DNA from: Serratia bockelmannii
GTDB taxonomy: Bacteria > Pseudomonadota > Gammaproteobacteria > Enterobacterales > Enterobacteriaceae
Reading direction: 5' to 3'
Length of the DNA stretch: 64,000 nt
NCBI RefSeq assembly: GCF_008011855.1
Contig: NZ_VOUX01000003.1
Coordinates: 496,001-560,000 of the forward strand
Part shown: one piece after another, positions 43,428 to 55,229 of the stretch
Numbering within the stretch: position 1 is the stretch's first letter
Layout: each line of letters starts with the position of its first letter
Position numbers and translations under genes: made by a program
Notes under the pieces: generated by a model
What the model was told of the DNA's origin: nothing
The model's database searches: none
The model's input: the letters and a program-made list of their open reading frames with translations, nothing else

Positions 43428-46316
43428 ATGCGCAGACAGTTGGCCCGTATCGCCGGGCTGGTATTATTGGCTATGTGTTGGGCACCGTTGAGTTGGGCCG
43501 CGCAAGGATGGCAACCGCTGGCGGAGAAGATCAACAAGAGCGAACACGATCCGCGTCAGTACGAGGCGATCAAGTTGGCTAACGGCATGACGGTGTTGCT
43601 GGTGTCCGATGCCCAGGCGCCGAAATCGCTGGCGGCGCTGGCATTGCCGGTCGGGTCGCTCGAAGATCCGAACAGCCAACTTGGCTTGGCGCACTATCTG
43701 GAACATATGGTGCTGATGGGCTCCAAACGCTATCCAGAGCCGGAAAACCTGTCCGAATTCCTGAAAAAGCACGGCGGCAGCCATAACGCCAGCACGGCCT
43801 CTTATCGCACCGCCTTCTATCTGGAAGTGGAGAATGACGCGCTGGAGCCGGCGGTCGATCGCATGGCCGACGCCATTGCCGAGCCGCTGCTGGATCCGGG
43901 CAATGCCGATCGTGAGCGCAACGCGGTGAACGCCGAATTGACGATGGCGCGTTCGCGCGACGGCATGCGCATGGCGCAGGTCGGCGCGGAAACCCTTAAC
44001 CCGGCGCACCCGAGCGCGCGTTTCTCCGGCGGCAATCTCGATACGCTGAAAGACAAGCCGGACAGCAAGTTGCATGATGAACTGACCGGCTTCTATAAAC
44101 GCTACTACTCCGCCAACCTGATGATGGGCGTTTTGTACGGTAATCAGCCGCTGCCGCAGTTGGCGGATATTGCGGCGAAAACCTTTGGCCGCGTGCCGAA
44201 TCACGACGCCAGCGTGCCGCCGATCACCGTGCCGGCCGTGACGCCGGAACAGCAGGGTATCATCATTCACTATGTGCCGGCACAGCCGCGCAAGCAGCTG
44301 AAGGTCGAGTTCCGCATCGATAACAACAGCGCCGCGTTTCGCAGCAAAACCGATACCTACATCAGCTACCTGATCGGCAACCGCAGCAAAAACACCCTGT
44401 CTGACTGGTTGCAGAAGCAGGGGCTGGCGGACGCCATCAATGCCGGCGCGGATCCGATGGTCGATCGCAACGGTGGCGTCTTCGCCATCAGCGTTTCACT
44501 GACCGACAAAGGTCTGGCCAAACGCGACGAGGTCGTCGCCGCCATTTTCAACTACCTGAAAATGCTGCGCAGCGAAGGCATCAAGCAGAGTTATTTCGAC
44601 GAAATTTCGCATGTTCTGAATCTGGACTTCCGTTATCCGTCGATCACGCGCGACATGGACTACATCGAATGGCTGGTGGACACGATGCTGCGTGTGCCGG
44701 TTGAGCATGCGCTGGACGCACCCTACCTGGCCGATCGTTATGATCCCAAGGCGATCGCTGAACGTCTGGATGCCATGACGCCGCAAAATGCGCGCATCTG
44801 GTTCGTCAGCCCCGATGAGCCGCACAACAAGACGGCCTATTTCGTCAACGCGCCTTACCAGGTCGACAAAATCACGCCACAGCGCTTTACGCAGTGGCAG
44901 CAGCTGGGCAGCGGCATTTCTCTGTCGTTGCCGGCGCTCAACCCGTACATTCCGGATGATTTCACCCTGACCAAACCGTCGCACGAGTTCAAAAAGCCGG
45001 AAATGGTGGTGGATAAACCCGGCCTGCGCGTGCTGTATATGCCGAGCCGTTATTTCGCCGACGAGCCGAAGGCCGACGTCACCGTCGCTTTCCGCAACGC
45101 CAAGACCATGGATTCCGCGCGCAACCAGGTGCTGTTCTCGCTGACGGATTATCTGGCCGGCCTCGCGCTGGATCAACTGAGCTATCAGGCGTCGGTCGGC
45201 GGGTTGAGTTTCTCGACGTCGCCGAACAACGGCCTGATGTTTAACGCCAACGGCTTTACCCAGCGTTTGCCGCAGTTGTTGACGGCGCTGATCGAGGGCT
45301 ATTCCAGCTTCACGCCGACGGAAGATCAGCTGGCGCAGGCCAAATCCTGGTACCTGGAGCAGTTGGACGCCGCCGAGAAGGGCAAAGCGTTTGAGCTGGC
45401 CATTCAGCCGGTGCAGATGGTTTCCCGCGTGCCGTATTCCGAACGCAGCGAGCGCCGCGAAGTGCTGAAGACGCTGACGCTGAAAGACGTGCTGGCCTAT
45501 CGCGACAGCCTGCTGGCCGAGGCCACGCCGGAGCTGTTGGTGGTGGGCAACATGAGCAAGCAGCAGGTCGACACGTTGGCGTCGACGTTGAAACATCGTC
45601 TGGGCTGTACCGGCATCGAATGGTGGCACGGCGAAGACGTGGTGGTGGACAAGAATCAGCTGGCCAACCTGCAACAGGTGGGCAGCAGCACCGACTCGGC
45701 GCTGGCGGCGGTCTATGTGCCGACCGGCTACGACGAAGTGACCGGCATGGCCTACAGCTCGCTGCTGGGGCAGATCATTCAGCCGTGGTTCTACAGCCAG
45801 CTGCGCACTCAGGAGCAATTGGGGTATGCGGTCTTCGCCTTCCCGATGTCGGTGGGGCGCCAGTGGGGCGTGGGCTTCCTGCTGCAGAGCAACAGCAAGC
45901 AGCCGGCCTACCTGTACCAGCGCTATCAGGATTTCTACCCGAAAACCGAGAAGCGCTTGCGCGACATGAGCGAGGCGGACTTTGAGCAGTACAAACAGGC
46001 GCTCATCAATGAGCTGAAGCAGCGGCCGCAAACCCTGAGCGAAGAAGCCAGCCGGTTCGCCAACGATTTCGATCGCGGCAATTTCGCCTTCGATACCCGT
46101 CAGAAGCTGATTGCGCAGGTGCAACAGCTGACGCCGGCCAAGCTGGCGGATTATTTCCACCAGGCGGTGATCCAACCGCAGGGGCTGGCGGTGCTGTCGC
46201 AGGTGAGCGGCAGCGGGCAAGACAAGGCGGATTACGCGGCGCCTAAGGATTGGGTTACCTATCCGAACGCGTCGGCATTGCAGCAGATCCTGCCGCGCAA
46301 AGTGGCGACGCCATGA
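43428..46316 (+). CDS. ptrA: Pitrilysin (protease III), periplasmic
   Basis: 962-aa M16 zinc metalloprotease. Signal peptide MRRQLARIAGLVLLAMCWAPLSWAA; inverted zinc motif HYLEH (His89, Glu92, His93), with the distal glutamate in the ERNAVNAELTMARSRDG region. It degrades small peptides such as insulin fragments in the periplasm. A TTG at 43422 is 6 bases after AGGGG and would add two residues; ATG 43428 is used here. It overlaps recB by 4 bases (ATGA), so this unrelated protease is translationally coupled to recombination genes. Confidence 0.95.
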   Translation: MRRQLARIAGLVLLAMCWAPLSWAAQGWQPLAEKINKSEHDPRQYEAIKLANGMTVLLVSDAQAPKSLAALALPVGSLEDPNSQLGLAHYLEHMVLMGSKRYPEPENLSEFLKKHGGSHNASTASYRTAFYLEVENDALEPAVDRMADAIAEPLLDPGNADRERNAVNAELTMARSRDGMRMAQVGAETLNPAHPSARFSGGNLDTLKDKPDSKLHDELTGFYKRYYSANLMMGVLYGNQPLPQLADIAAKTFGRVPNHDASVPPITVPAVTPEQQGIIIHYVPAQPRKQLKVEFRIDNNSAAFRSKTDTYISYLIGNRSKNTLSDWLQKQGLADAINAGADPMVDRNGGVFAISVSLTDKGLAKRDEVVAAIFNYLKMLRSEGIKQSYFDEISHVLNLDFRYPSITRDMDYIEWLVDTMLRVPVEHALDAPYLADRYDPKAIAERLDAMTPQNARIWFVSPDEPHNKTAYFVNAPYQVDKITPQRFTQWQQLGSGISLSLPALNPYIPDDFTLTKPSHEFKKPEMVVDKPGLRVLYMPSRYFADEPKADVTVAFRNAKTMDSARNQVLFSLTDYLAGLALDQLSYQASVGGLSFSTSPNNGLMFNANGFTQRLPQLLTALIEGYSSFTPTEDQLAQAKSWYLEQLDAAEKGKAFELAIQPVQMVSRVPYSERSERREVLKTLTLKDVLAYRDSLLAEATPELLVVGNMSKQQVDTLASTLKHRLGCTGIEWWHGEDVVVDKNQLANLQQVGSSTDSALAAVYVPTGYDEVTGMAYSSLLGQIIQPWFYSQLRTQEQLGYAVFAFPMSVGRQWGVGFLLQSNSKQPAYLYQRYQDFYPKTEKRLRDMSEADFEQYKQALINELKQRPQTLSEEASRFANDFDRGNFAFDTRQKLIAQVQQLTPAKLADYFHQAVIQPQGLAVLSQVSGSGQDKADYAAPKDWVTYPNASALQQILPRKVATP

Positions 46317-49300
46317 CGGAAGTCGCCCCGCAGAGGCTGGAGCCGCTGACGCTGCCGCTGTTTGGTGAACGCCTGATCGAGGCGTCGGCGGGCACCGGCA
46401 AAACCTTTACCATCGGCGCGCTGTACCTGCGTTTGCTGCTGGGGTTGGGCGGTGAAGCAGCGTTTCCCCGGCCGCTGACGGTCGAAGAAATCCTGGTGGT
46501 GACCTTTACTGAGGCCGCCACCGAGGAGCTGCGCGGGCGCATCCGCGAAAATATCCACGGGCTGCGCATCGCCTGCGTGCGCGGTATCAGCGCCAACCCG
46601 CTGTTTACGGCGCTGATGGCTGAAATTGACGATTTGACCGACGCCGCCTCGCAGCTGCTGGCGGCGGAGCGGCAGATGGACGAAGCGGCGATTTACACCA
46701 TCCACGGCTTTTGCCAACGAATGTTGACGCACAACGCCTTTGAGTCCGGCATGCTGTTTGAACAAACGCTGGTGCAGGATGAACTGCCGCTGCGGCGGCA
46801 GGCCTGCGCCGATTTCTGGCGTCGCCACTGCTATCCGTTGCCACTGGGCGTGGCGCGTGCGGTCAGCCAGGAGTGGAGCGGCCCGGAAGCGTTGCTGGCC
46901 GACCTTTCCGGTTATCTGCACGGTGAAGCGCCGGCGCTGCGTCGGCCGCCGAAGGACGAAGAAACCGTCCTGATGCGCCACGAGCAGATCGTCGCGCGCA
47001 TCGACGCCATCAAGGCGCAATGGCGGGCGGCGGCGGGCGATCTGGAGGCGTTAATCGCCCAGTCCGGTGTCGATAAGCGCAGCTACAGCAGCAAACACCT
47101 GCCGAACTGGCTGAACAAGGTCGGCGAATGGAGCGGGCAGGAGACTCAGGACTACCAGCTGCCGAAGGAACTGGATAAATTTCGCCAGTCGGTGCTGCTG
47201 GAGAAGACCAAGAAAGGCGAGCCGCCGCGGCATGCGCTGTTCACGGCGATCGACGAGCTGTTTGATGAACCCTTGACGCTGCGCGACCTGATCATGGCGC
47301 GCGCGCTCAGCGAGATCCGCACTTCCATTCAGCAAGAAAAGCGCCAGCGCGCCGAGCTGGGGTTTGACGACCTGCTCAGCCGGCTGGACGGCGCCTTGCA
47401 AAGCGGTGGTGGCGAACAGCTGGCACAGGCGATCCGCCAGCGTTACCCGGTGGCGATGATCGATGAATTCCAGGATACCGATCCGCAGCAATACCGCATT
47501 TTCCAAAGACTTTACGTCGGCCGGCCCGATTGCGGCCTGCTGCTGATCGGCGATCCCAAGCAGGCGATTTACGCCTTTCGCGGTGCCGACATCTTTACCT
47601 ACATGCGGGCGCGCTCAGAGGTGAGCGCCCACTATACGCTGGAGACCAACTGGCGCTCGTCGCCGTCGATGGTCGCCAGCGTTAATCACCTGTTTTCTCA
47701 GGTAGAAAAGCCTTTCCTGTTCGGCCAAATCCCCTTTATCGAGGTCAGCGCGGCGGAAAAGAACCAAGGGCTGGCGTTTGACCTGCACGGCAAGCCGCAA
47801 CCGGCGATGCAGTTCTGGCTGCAGCAGGGGGAAGGCGCCGGTGTAAGTGATTACCAACAGCTGATGGCGCGCCTGTGCGCCACGCAAATTCGCGACTGGC
47901 TCAGCGCCGGGCAGCAGGGGCAGGCGTGGCTGCAGGGCGGCAAGATGCCAAGGCCGGTACAAGCCTCCGATATCACGGTGCTGGTGCGCAGCCGCAATGA
48001 GGCGGCGTTGGTGCGCGATGCGCTGAGTGCGCTTTCTATTCCGTCGGTGTATCTGTCCAACCGCGATAGCGTGTTCGACACCCCGGAGGCCAAAGACCTG
48101 CTGTGGTTGTTGCAGGCGGTGTTGGCGCCGGAGCAAGAGCGCACGCTGCGCAGCGCCATGGCCACCGGGCTGATGGGGCTGGACGCGCCGACGTTGGACG
48201 GCCTGAGCCGCGATGAGCGCGCCTGGGACTCGCTGGTTAATGAATTCGACAGTTACCGCACGCTCTGGCTGCGCCGCGGCGTGTTGCCGATGCTGAGCGA
48301 GGTGATGAAAGCGCGCCAGCTGGCGGAGAACCTGCTGGCCAGCGCCGGCGGCGAGCGTCGCTTGACCGACGTGCTGCATCTGGGGGAGCTGTTGCAAGAG
48401 GCGGCGGCGCAGCTCGACAGCGAGCATGCGCTGGTGCGCTGGCTGGCGCAGCAGATCGCCCAGCCTAATCGTCAGTCCGATAATCAGCAGCTGCGGCTGG
48501 AGAGCGACCGGCATCTGGTGCAGGTGATCACGATTCACAAGTCTAAGGGGTTGGAGTTCGATCTGGTGTGGCTGCCGTTCGTCGGCAACTTCCGCCAGCA
48601 GCAACAGGCGCTGTATCACGATCGCCACAGTTTCCAGGCGTTGCTGGATCTCGACGCCAATGAAGAGAGCCAGGCCTGGGCGGAGGAGGAGCGATTAGCG
48701 GAAGACCTGCGTCTGCTGTATGTGGCGCTGACCCGCTCGGTGTACCACTGCAGCATCGGCATCGCACCGTTGTTCCAGGGCACGCGCAAGAAACAGGGCG
48801 ATACCGATCTGCACCGCAGCGCATTGGGTTATCTGGTGCAGGGCGGGCAAGCCGGTGACGCCGTGTATCTGCAGGAGCGGCTGCAGCAATTAGCGGGCGG
48901 CGGTATCGCGCTGTCGCTGGTTGAACCGCCGGATGAAGAACCCTGGCACCCCCAGGCTTCGCTAACCGAGGCGTTGGAGGCGAAAAGCTTTACCCGGCGG
49001 ATCCAGGATTTTTGGCGGGTGACCAGCTATACCGGTTTGCAACAGCACGGCGCGAGCCTGATGCAGGATCTGCTGCCGCGTCTGGATGTCGACGCGGCCG
49101 GTGAGCGCGGGGAAGAAAGTGAGCCAGCGCTTACACCGCATACCTTCCCGCGCGGCGCAACGCCCGGCACCTTCCTGCACAGCCTGTTTGAAACGCTGGA
49201 CTTCACCCAGCCGCTCGACGAACAGTGGCTGCTGGAACAGCTACAGCAGCAAGGGTTCGCCGAACACTGGCAACCGATTCTGCTGGCGTGGATGCAGGTG

Positions 49301-49864
49301 CTGCTCAATACGCCGCTCGATGACAGCGGCGTGACGCTGGCGGCGCTGACGCCGCAGCATAAGCAGGCAGAGCTGCAGTTCTATTTACCGATTAATCGGC
49401 TGTTGCAGGCGAAGGAGCTCGATTCCCTGGTGAAGCGTTACGATCCGCTTTCCGCCCGCTGTCCGGCGCTGGATTTTCACCAGGTGCAGGGCATGCTGAA
49501 AGGCTTTATCGACCTGGTGTTCTGCTGGCAGGGCAAATACTACCTGCTGGACTACAAGTCCAACTGGCTAGGAGAGGACAGCAGCGCCTATACCCGGCCG
49601 GCGATGGAGCAGGCGATGGCGGAGCATCGTTACGATCTGCAATACCAGCTGTACACGCTGGCGTTGCATCGTTATCTGCGCCATCGGTTGCCGGATTATG
49701 ATTACCGACGCCATTTTGGCGGGGTGATTTATCTGTTCCTGCGCGGCGTGGATGCGGCGCACCCGGGCAATGGCATTTTCACCTGTCTCCCCGAGTTTGA
49801 GTTGGTGGAGGGGATGGATCGCTTGTTCAGTGGCGAGGCTGCGGCGGCGGAGGAAGGATCATGA
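46313..49864 (+). CDS. recB: Exonuclease V beta subunit RecB
   Basis: 1183 aa (E. coli 1180). UvrD-family 3'-5' helicase with Walker [10 protein letters not shown] (Lys30), motif [15 protein letters not shown], and C-terminal nuclease domain with the metal-binding LLDYKSNW segment. Main helicase and only nuclease of RecBCD; loads RecA after Chi. ATG overlaps the ptrA stop and its own stop overlaps the recD ATG. Confidence 0.96.
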   Translation: MTEVAPQRLEPLTLPLFGERLIEASAGTGKTFTIGALYLRLLLGLGGEAAFPRPLTVEEILVVTFTEAATEELRGRIRENIHGLRIACVRGISANPLFTALMAEIDDLTDAASQLLAAERQMDEAAIYTIHGFCQRMLTHNAFESGMLFEQTLVQDELPLRRQACADFWRRHCYPLPLGVARAVSQEWSGPEALLADLSGYLHGEAPALRRPPKDEETVLMRHEQIVARIDAIKAQWRAAAGDLEALIAQSGVDKRSYSSKHLPNWLNKVGEWSGQETQDYQLPKELDKFRQSVLLEKTKKGEPPRHALFTAIDELFDEPLTLRDLIMARALSEIRTSIQQEKRQRAELGFDDLLSRLDGALQSGGGEQLAQAIRQRYPVAMIDEFQDTDPQQYRIFQRLYVGRPDCGLLLIGDPKQAIYAFRGADIFTYMRARSEVSAHYTLETNWRSSPSMVASVNHLFSQVEKPFLFGQIPFIEVSAAEKNQGLAFDLHGKPQPAMQFWLQQGEGAGVSDYQQLMARLCATQIRDWLSAGQQGQAWLQGGKMPRPVQASDITVLVRSRNEAALVRDALSALSIPSVYLSNRDSVFDTPEAKDLLWLLQAVLAPEQERTLRSAMATGLMGLDAPTLDGLSRDERAWDSLVNEFDSYRTLWLRRGVLPMLSEVMKARQLAENLLASAGGERRLTDVLHLGELLQEAAAQLDSEHALVRWLAQQIAQPNRQSDNQQLRLESDRHLVQVITIHKSKGLEFDLVWLPFVGNFRQQQQALYHDRHSFQALLDLDANEESQAWAEEERLAEDLRLLYVALTRSVYHCSIGIAPLFQGTRKKQGDTDLHRSALGYLVQGGQAGDAVYLQERLQQLAGGGIALSLVEPPDEEPWHPQASLTEALEAKSFTRRIQDFWRVTSYTGLQQHGASLMQDLLPRLDVDAAGERGEESEPALTPHTFPRGATPGTFLHSLFETLDFTQPLDEQWLLEQLQQQGFAEHWQPILLAWMQVLLNTPLDDSGVTLAALTPQHKQAELQFYLPINRLLQAKELDSLVKRYDPLSARCPALDFHQVQGMLKGFIDLVFCWQGKYYLLDYKSNWLGEDSSAYTRPAMEQAMAEHRYDLQYQLYTLALHRYLRHRLPDYDYRRHFGGVIYLFLRGVDAAHPGNGIFTCLPEFELVEGMDRLFSGEAAAAEEGS

Positions 49865-51711
49865 TCGCACTGCTGGAGCAGGCGGTGGCGCTTGGCGCGC
49901 TGCGCCCGCTAGACGTGCAGTTCGCCCGCGTGGTGGCGAACGAAGACGAGCCTGATATTTTGCTGGCCGCCGCCTGCCTGAGCGCAGAGGCGGGGGCGGG
50001 TCATGTCTGCCTGATGCTGGAGCAACTGCAGGCGGACACGCTGTTTGAAGGGCGCCAGCCGGCGCTGGCGTTGGCGGTGTGGGAGGCGGTCGGGCGACCG
50101 GATAGCGCGCGTTGGCAGCAGCGTTTGGCGGCCAGTGCGGCGGTCGGGGATGGCAGCGGCGCAACGCCGCTGGTACTGCGCGGGCCGCGTTTATACCTGC
50201 AGCGCATGTGGCAAAACGAAGGTGAAGTAGCGGCGTTTATCGGCGGCGAAGGTGAATCGCTGGCGGTGCCGGAGGAGGCGTTGCGCGCCATTCTCGACCG
50301 CTTGTTCGGCACGGCGAGTGACGAACCCGACTGGCAGAAGATCGCCGCCGCGGTGGCGGCTACGCGGCGTATCGCGGTGATTTCCGGCGGGCCGGGCACC
50401 GGTAAAACCACCACCGTCGCCAAGCTGCTGGCGGCGCTGGTGCAGCTGGATGAAAGCGCGCGCTTGCGAATTCAACTGGCGGCGCCGACCGGCAAGGCGG
50501 CGGCGCGCCTGACGGAGTCGCTTGGCAGCGCCAGCCGTCAGTTGGCGTTGACCCCGGCGCAGCAGGCGTTGTTCCCGACGGAGGCGGCGACGTTGCACCG
50601 TCTGTTGGGGGCGCAACCGAACAGTCAGCGCATGCGCTATCACCGCGGCAACCGGCTGCATTTGGATGTGCTGGTGGTGGATGAGGCTTCGATGGTCGAT
50701 CTGCCGATGATGGCGCGCCTGATTGCCGCGCTGCCCGATCGGGCGCGGGTGATTTTCCTTGGCGACCGCGATCAGCTGGCTTCGGTAGAGGCCGGCGCGG
50801 TGCTGGGGGATATTTGCCGTTTTGCCGAGCAGGGATACAGCGATGCGCGTGCCGCAGAGCTGAGCCGCCTGACCGGCTGTTCGATCGAAGGGCGGCAGGC
50901 CGACGCGGAAGCGGTGGTGCGCGATAGCCTGTGTCTGCTGCGCAAGAGCTATCGCTTCGATGCCCGTTCCGGCATCGGCCAACTGGCGTTGGCGGTCAAC
51001 GCCGGCGCGGGGGATCGCGCACTGGCGGCACTAAACGGCAGTTTCGGCGATGTCGCGGGCTATGCGCTGGCGACGAGCGAAGAGTATCAGGCGCTGTTGG
51101 ATGCCTGCGTGGCGGGCTACCGCGACTATCTGCGGCTGACCGCCGAAGGCGCGGACGCGGCGACGGTGCTGGCGGCTTTTGGCCGTTTCCAGGTGCTGTG
51201 CGCGCTGCGTGAAGGGCCGTTCGGCGTCGCCGGCCTGAACGAGCGCATTGAGCTCAGGCTGCAGCGTGCGGGCCTGATCGACCGCAAACCGGGCGTGCTC
51301 GGCCGCTGGTACCGGGGGCGGCCGGTGATGATCGGCCGCAACGACAGCGCACTGGGGCTGTTCAATGGGGATATCGGCATTACATTGCCGGATGAGCACG
51401 GCGATCTGCGCGTGCATTTCCAACTGCCCGACGGCAGCATCAAGTCGGTACAGCCAAGCCGTTTGCCGGCGCATGAAACCGCTTATGCCATGACGGTGCA
51501 CAAATCACAGGGATCGGAGTTTGACCATACGGTTCTGGTGTTGCCGAACCATTTCCTGCCAGTGCTGACGCGTGAGCTGGTCTATACCGCGATCACTCGT
51601 GCGCGTAAGCAGCTCTCACTGTACGCTACGGAGACGGTACTGCTGCGGGCTATTCGCACGCCGACCCAGCGCCGCAGCGGATTGGCTGAACGGTTGCAGG
51701 CAACGGAATAA
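49861..51711 (+). CDS. recD: Exonuclease V alpha subunit RecD
   Basis: 616 aa (E. coli 608), SF1B 5'-3' helicase. Walker [13 protein letters not shown], motif [15 protein letters not shown], and C-terminal [20 protein letters not shown] (motif V). Fast helicase of RecBCD, needed for nuclease activity. Starts within the recB stop (ATGA). Convergent with argA, with a GC hairpin between. Confidence 0.96.
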   Translation: MIALLEQAVALGALRPLDVQFARVVANEDEPDILLAAACLSAEAGAGHVCLMLEQLQADTLFEGRQPALALAVWEAVGRPDSARWQQRLAASAAVGDGSGATPLVLRGPRLYLQRMWQNEGEVAAFIGGEGESLAVPEEALRAILDRLFGTASDEPDWQKIAAAVAATRRIAVISGGPGTGKTTTVAKLLAALVQLDESARLRIQLAAPTGKAAARLTESLGSASRQLALTPAQQALFPTEAATLHRLLGAQPNSQRMRYHRGNRLHLDVLVVDEASMVDLPMMARLIAALPDRARVIFLGDRDQLASVEAGAVLGDICRFAEQGYSDARAAELSRLTGCSIEGRQADAEAVVRDSLCLLRKSYRFDARSGIGQLALAVNAGAGDRALAALNGSFGDVAGYALATSEEYQALLDACVAGYRDYLRLTAEGADAATVLAAFGRFQVLCALREGPFGVAGLNERIELRLQRAGLIDRKPGVLGRWYRGRPVMIGRNDSALGLFNGDIGITLPDEHGDLRVHFQLPDGSIKSVQPSRLPAHETAYAMTVHKSQGSEFDHTVLVLPNHFLPVLTRELVYTAITRARKQLSLYATETVLLRAIRTPTQRRSGLAERLQATE

Positions 51712-51720
51712 GCGATGAAC

Positions 51721-51742
51721 GGGCGCGGCAACGGCCGCGCCC
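51721..51742. terminator. Bidirectional hairpin between recD and argA
   Basis: GGGCGCGGC-AACG-GCCGCGCCC, a perfect 9-bp stem with 4-nt loop in the 38-base gap between convergent stops. No strong T-run on either side. Confidence 0.6.
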
Positions 51743-51749
51743 ACTGTGA

Positions 51750-53081
51750 TTACAGATCCGCCAGCAGAATTTTGGAGCGGCGCTGGTAGTTGTACAACGC
51801 CTGTTTCTGCATCGGCAGCACGTCGACCTCCGCCGGGGTAAAGCCACGTTCCTGGAACCAGTGGATGCTACGGGTGGTCAGCACGAACAGCTTCTTCAGC
51901 CCCATCTGCCGCGCCTGATTTTCCACCCGCTGCAGCAGCATCTCGCCGCGCGAAGAACTGCGGTAATCGGGATGTACCGCGACACAGGCCATCTCACCGA
52001 TTTTTTCCTCCAGGAACGGGTACAGTGCCGCACAGGCGATGGTCAGGTTGTCGCGTTCGATAATGGTGAACTTGTCGATCTCCATCTCCAGCTGTTCACG
52101 TGAACGGCGCACCAGAATACCCTGTTGTTCGAGCGGTCGGATCAGTTCCAGGATGCCGCCGATGTCGTTGATCGTCGCCCGGCGCACCTGCTCGGCGCTT
52201 TCCATCACGATTTGGGTGCCGATGCCGTCGCGCGAGAACAGCTCTTGCACCAGCGCGCCATCCTCCTGATAGCTGATCAAGTGGCTGCGGCGCACGCCGC
52301 TGCGGCAGCCTTTCACCGCGCCGCGCAGGAAGCGCACGGTGCCGGAATGGTAATCGCCGCCTTCCTCCAGTTCTTCAAGGCGCTTTTGCGCGTCGTTGGG
52401 GAACAGTTCGGAAAGGATATTGCCTTCTGCATCGGTCACGCCCTGTGAGGAGCAGAAACCGATCATTTTTTCCGCTTTCAGTTTGATCGCCAACTGGGTG
52501 GCCACTTCTTCCGAAGTCAGGTTGAAACTCTCGCCGGTGACTGAGACCGCGACCGGACCGATCAGCACGATGGCGTTGCTGTCGAGTTGGCGATGGATCG
52601 CTTCTTCATCGATGCGGCGAATGCGGCCGCTGTGGCAATAGTCGATGCCGTCATCAATACCCAGCGGCTGAGCGATGATGAAATTGCCGCTGACCACGTT
52701 AATGTGCGCGCCCTGCAGCGGCGTGTTGTTGAGGCTCATCGACAGGCGGGCGGTGATGTCCAGCTGCAACAAACCGGCGGCCTGCTTGACCAGTTCGAGC
52801 GTATGGGCGTCGGTTACGCGCGTGTGCTTGTGGTAGATCGGCTCAGAGTTATGCTGCGCCAGGTTGGCGTCGATCTGCGGCCGTGCGCCGTAAACCACTA
52901 CCAGGCGGATGCCCAGACTATGCAACAGCCCGATATCGTTGACGATGTTGGAGAAATTCTCGTGTTCGATGGCTTCCCCGCCGAGCATGATGACAAACGT
53001 CTTGCCACGGTGGGCATTGATATAAGGGACTGAGTGACGGAATCCTTGCACCAGCTCTGTACTACGTTCCTTCACGGGCAA
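51750..53081 (-). CDS. argA: N-acetylglutamate synthase
   Basis: 443 aa, same length as E. coli ArgA; acetylates glutamate, the first step of arginine synthesis, and is feedback-inhibited by arginine. N-terminal amino-acid-kinase-like domain (IMLGGEAIE) and C-terminal GNAT acetyltransferase domain ([20 protein letters not shown]). Two ARG boxes lie directly upstream (53088-53126), so ArgR repression is expected. Confidence 0.96.
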   Translation of the reverse strand: MPVKERSTELVQGFRHSVPYINAHRGKTFVIMLGGEAIEHENFSNIVNDIGLLHSLGIRLVVVYGARPQIDANLAQHNSEPIYHKHTRVTDAHTLELVKQAAGLLQLDITARLSMSLNNTPLQGAHINVVSGNFIIAQPLGIDDGIDYCHSGRIRRIDEEAIHRQLDSNAIVLIGPVAVSVTGESFNLTSEEVATQLAIKLKAEKMIGFCSSQGVTDAEGNILSELFPNDAQKRLEELEEGGDYHSGTVRFLRGAVKGCRSGVRRSHLISYQEDGALVQELFSRDGIGTQIVMESAEQVRRATINDIGGILELIRPLEQQGILVRRSREQLEMEIDKFTIIERDNLTIACAALYPFLEEKIGEMACVAVHPDYRSSSRGEMLLQRVENQARQMGLKKLFVLTTRSIHWFQERGFTPAEVDVLPMQKQALYNYQRRSKILLADL

Positions 53082-53087
53082 ACCTCT

Positions 53088-53126
53088 TGTGAATATTTAT
53101 ACGATATTTTTGTATTTTTATTCTTT
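53088..53126 (-). promoter_or_regulatory. Tandem ARG boxes (ArgR operator) of argA
   Basis: Two 18-bp sites, 53088-53105 and 53109-53126, separated by exactly 3 bases, the spacing typical of ArgR operators. Each matches the TGAAT-N4-ATTCA core at 8 of 10 positions. They begin 7 bases before the argA start codon, over the promoter region. Confidence 0.75.
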
Positions 53127-53316
53127 TATGGCGCTAATGGCAAGTGGGAAATCGTCATGAAGAGCGAGCTAAGGGCGCTAAATCGTTAATAAATTGAAAA
53201 ACCATAAAAAGATTTTCTGATGACAGGGCTGGCATGATTGGTTAAAGTTTTTCGGCACCCCCATTTTATTGGTGTTTTTTTAATCTGTTGTAAACAGCTA
53301 TTACTGCCGGAGCCGC

Positions 53317-54570
53317 ATGCCAAACGCTAATCACAATCTGGGCCGCCGTCGTTTATTACAGGGCGTTGCCGCCAGCTGGTTGCTGAGTGTGAGTCGCACG
53401 GGCTTCGCCGCGTCGTCGCACGTGATTGCCGTGCGCGTCTGGCCATCCTCCACTTATACCCGCGTCACGCTGGAATCCAACGTCGAGCTGAAATACAAGC
53501 AGTTTGCCCTGACCAATCCCGATCGCGTGGTGGTGGATATCGAAGGCGTCCACCTCAACAGCGTGCTGAAAGGTATTGCCGGGCAGGTGCGCGCCGACGA
53601 TCCGTATCTCAAGCAGGCGCGCGTCGGCCAGTTTGATCAGAATACCGTGCGGCTGGTGCTTGAGCTCAAGCAGAGCGTCAGCCCGCATATTTTCACGCTG
53701 GCGCCGGTACCGGAGTATCGCAACCGTCTGGTGATGGATCTCTACCCGACCAAGGGCGGCAGCGGCGGTGAGGAGTATGATCCGCTACTGGCGTTACTGG
53801 AAGATTACAACAAGGGCGATCTGGAGCGCACGCTGCCGCCGGAAGCGCCGCAGGCCGGCAAGGCGGGGCGCGATCGGCCGATCGTCATCATGCTGGATCC
53901 TGGCCACGGCGGCGAAGATCCCGGCGCTATTGGCAAGTACAAGACGCGCGAGAAAGATATCGTGCTGCAGATTGCCCGCAAGCTAAGCGCCATGATCAAG
54001 CGCGAGCCGAACATGAAAGTGTTCATGACGCGCAACGAAGATGTGTTTATCCCGCTCAAGGTGCGTGTCGCCAAGGCGCGCAAGCAGCGCGCCGATCTGT
54101 TCGTTTCGATTCACGCTGACGCCTTTACCAGCCGCGCCGCGCGCGGTTCATCGGTGTTCGCGTTGTCCACCAAGGGCGCCACCAGCTCGGCGGCCAAGTT
54201 CCTGGCGCAGACGCAGAACGCGTCGGACCAAATCGGCGGCGTCAGCAAGAGCGGCGACCGCTATCTCGACCATACCATGTTCGATCTGATCCAGACCGCG
54301 ACCATCAACGACAGCCTGAAGTTCGGCAAGGAAGTGTTGAATCGGATGGGGAAAATCAACCGGTTGCACAAGAATCGCGTCGATCAGGCCGGTTTTGCGG
54401 TGTTGAAGGCGCCGGATATCCCGTCGATCCTGGTAGAGACGGCATTTATCAGCAACATCGAAGAGGAGCGCAAGCTGCGCACCAGCCATTTCCAGCAGCA
54501 GGTGGCGGAGTCGATTCTGGCGGGGATCAAGGCTTATTTCGCCAACGGCGGCGCGCTGGCGAGCCGATAA
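53317..54570 (+). CDS. amiC: N-acetylmuramoyl-L-alanine amidase AmiC
   Basis: 417 aa, as in E. coli. Twin-arginine signal ([16 protein letters not shown]), AMIN domain (about 35-150) that targets the septum, linker, and zinc amidase domain with [14 protein letters not shown] and [10 protein letters not shown]. It splits septal peptidoglycan under NlpD control to separate daughter cells. ATG 53317 after CCGGAGCCGC. A hairpin with T-run follows. Confidence 0.96.
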   Translation: MPNANHNLGRRRLLQGVAASWLLSVSRTGFAASSHVIAVRVWPSSTYTRVTLESNVELKYKQFALTNPDRVVVDIEGVHLNSVLKGIAGQVRADDPYLKQARVGQFDQNTVRLVLELKQSVSPHIFTLAPVPEYRNRLVMDLYPTKGGSGGEEYDPLLALLEDYNKGDLERTLPPEAPQAGKAGRDRPIVIMLDPGHGGEDPGAIGKYKTREKDIVLQIARKLSAMIKREPNMKVFMTRNEDVFIPLKVRVAKARKQRADLFVSIHADAFTSRAARGSSVFALSTKGATSSAAKFLAQTQNASDQIGGVSKSGDRYLDHTMFDLIQTATINDSLKFGKEVLNRMGKINRLHKNRVDQAGFAVLKAPDIPSILVETAFISNIEEERKLRTSHFQQQVAESILAGIKAYFANGGALASR

Positions 54571-54577
54571 AAGCAGG

Positions 54578-54603
54578 GCCGGGCGCGAGTCCGGCTATTT
54601 TTG
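54578..54603 (+). terminator. amiC terminator
   Basis: GCCGG-(8)-CCGGC stem followed by TATTTTTG, 7 bases after the amiC stop. Confidence 0.65.
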
Positions 54604-54617
54604 CGGATTGCAGATAC

Positions 54618-54638
54618 AAAAAAACACCCGGAAGGGTG
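54618..54638 (-). terminator. Intrinsic terminator of the initiator tRNA operon
   Basis: On the minus strand CACCC-TTCC-GGGTG followed by seven T residues, 22 bases after the 3' end of the last tRNA. Confidence 0.85.
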
Positions 54639-54660
54639 CTTATCTGTTGTCATCAAGAGT

Positions 54661-54737
<77 letters not shown>

Positions 54738-54802
54738 TCCGTCTTGATGCTGTATTACTACGAAACCACCGTTCATGTTATGCCGCTGGTACGACATTCG
54801 GT

Positions 54803-54879
<77 letters not shown>

Positions 54880-54936
54880 TCCGTATAATACTTTGTTATC
54901 GAAGCCAAACGCAAATACCGCCAATGCGGCATCGGT

Positions 54937-55013
<77 letters not shown>

Positions 55014-55027
55014 TCCGATGGATGCGC

Positions 55028-55056
55028 ACTATACTCTCCGTGCGTTTTGTTGCAAA
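55028..55056 (-). promoter_or_regulatory. Promoter of the initiator tRNA operon
   Basis: Minus-strand TTTGCA (-35, 55051-55056), 17-base spacer, TATAGT (-10, 55028-55033), then a GC discriminator (GCGC) before the start point. The GC-rich discriminator is typical of stringently controlled stable-RNA promoters. Confidence 0.8.
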
Positions 55057-55229
55057 CCCTTTTTGCATTTTATTGGCCTAAACCCGTTTTTCTGCTGGAT
55101 TTGCCCGCAATTTGCCTTCTTTTTCATCACCATCCTCCGTGCGGCTTTTTTTATTTGCAGCGATTCCTTTATCAATGAGCGTTTGTTATCGTTCAGCCGG
55201 TAGATCATATCAGTTTGAGAGTGTGCGCG

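Noticed and set aside
44496-46220. Minus-strand open frame of 574 codons opposite ptrA
   Set aside because: Shadow of ptrA codon usage; the product is low-complexity Gln/Arg/His/Leu-rich.
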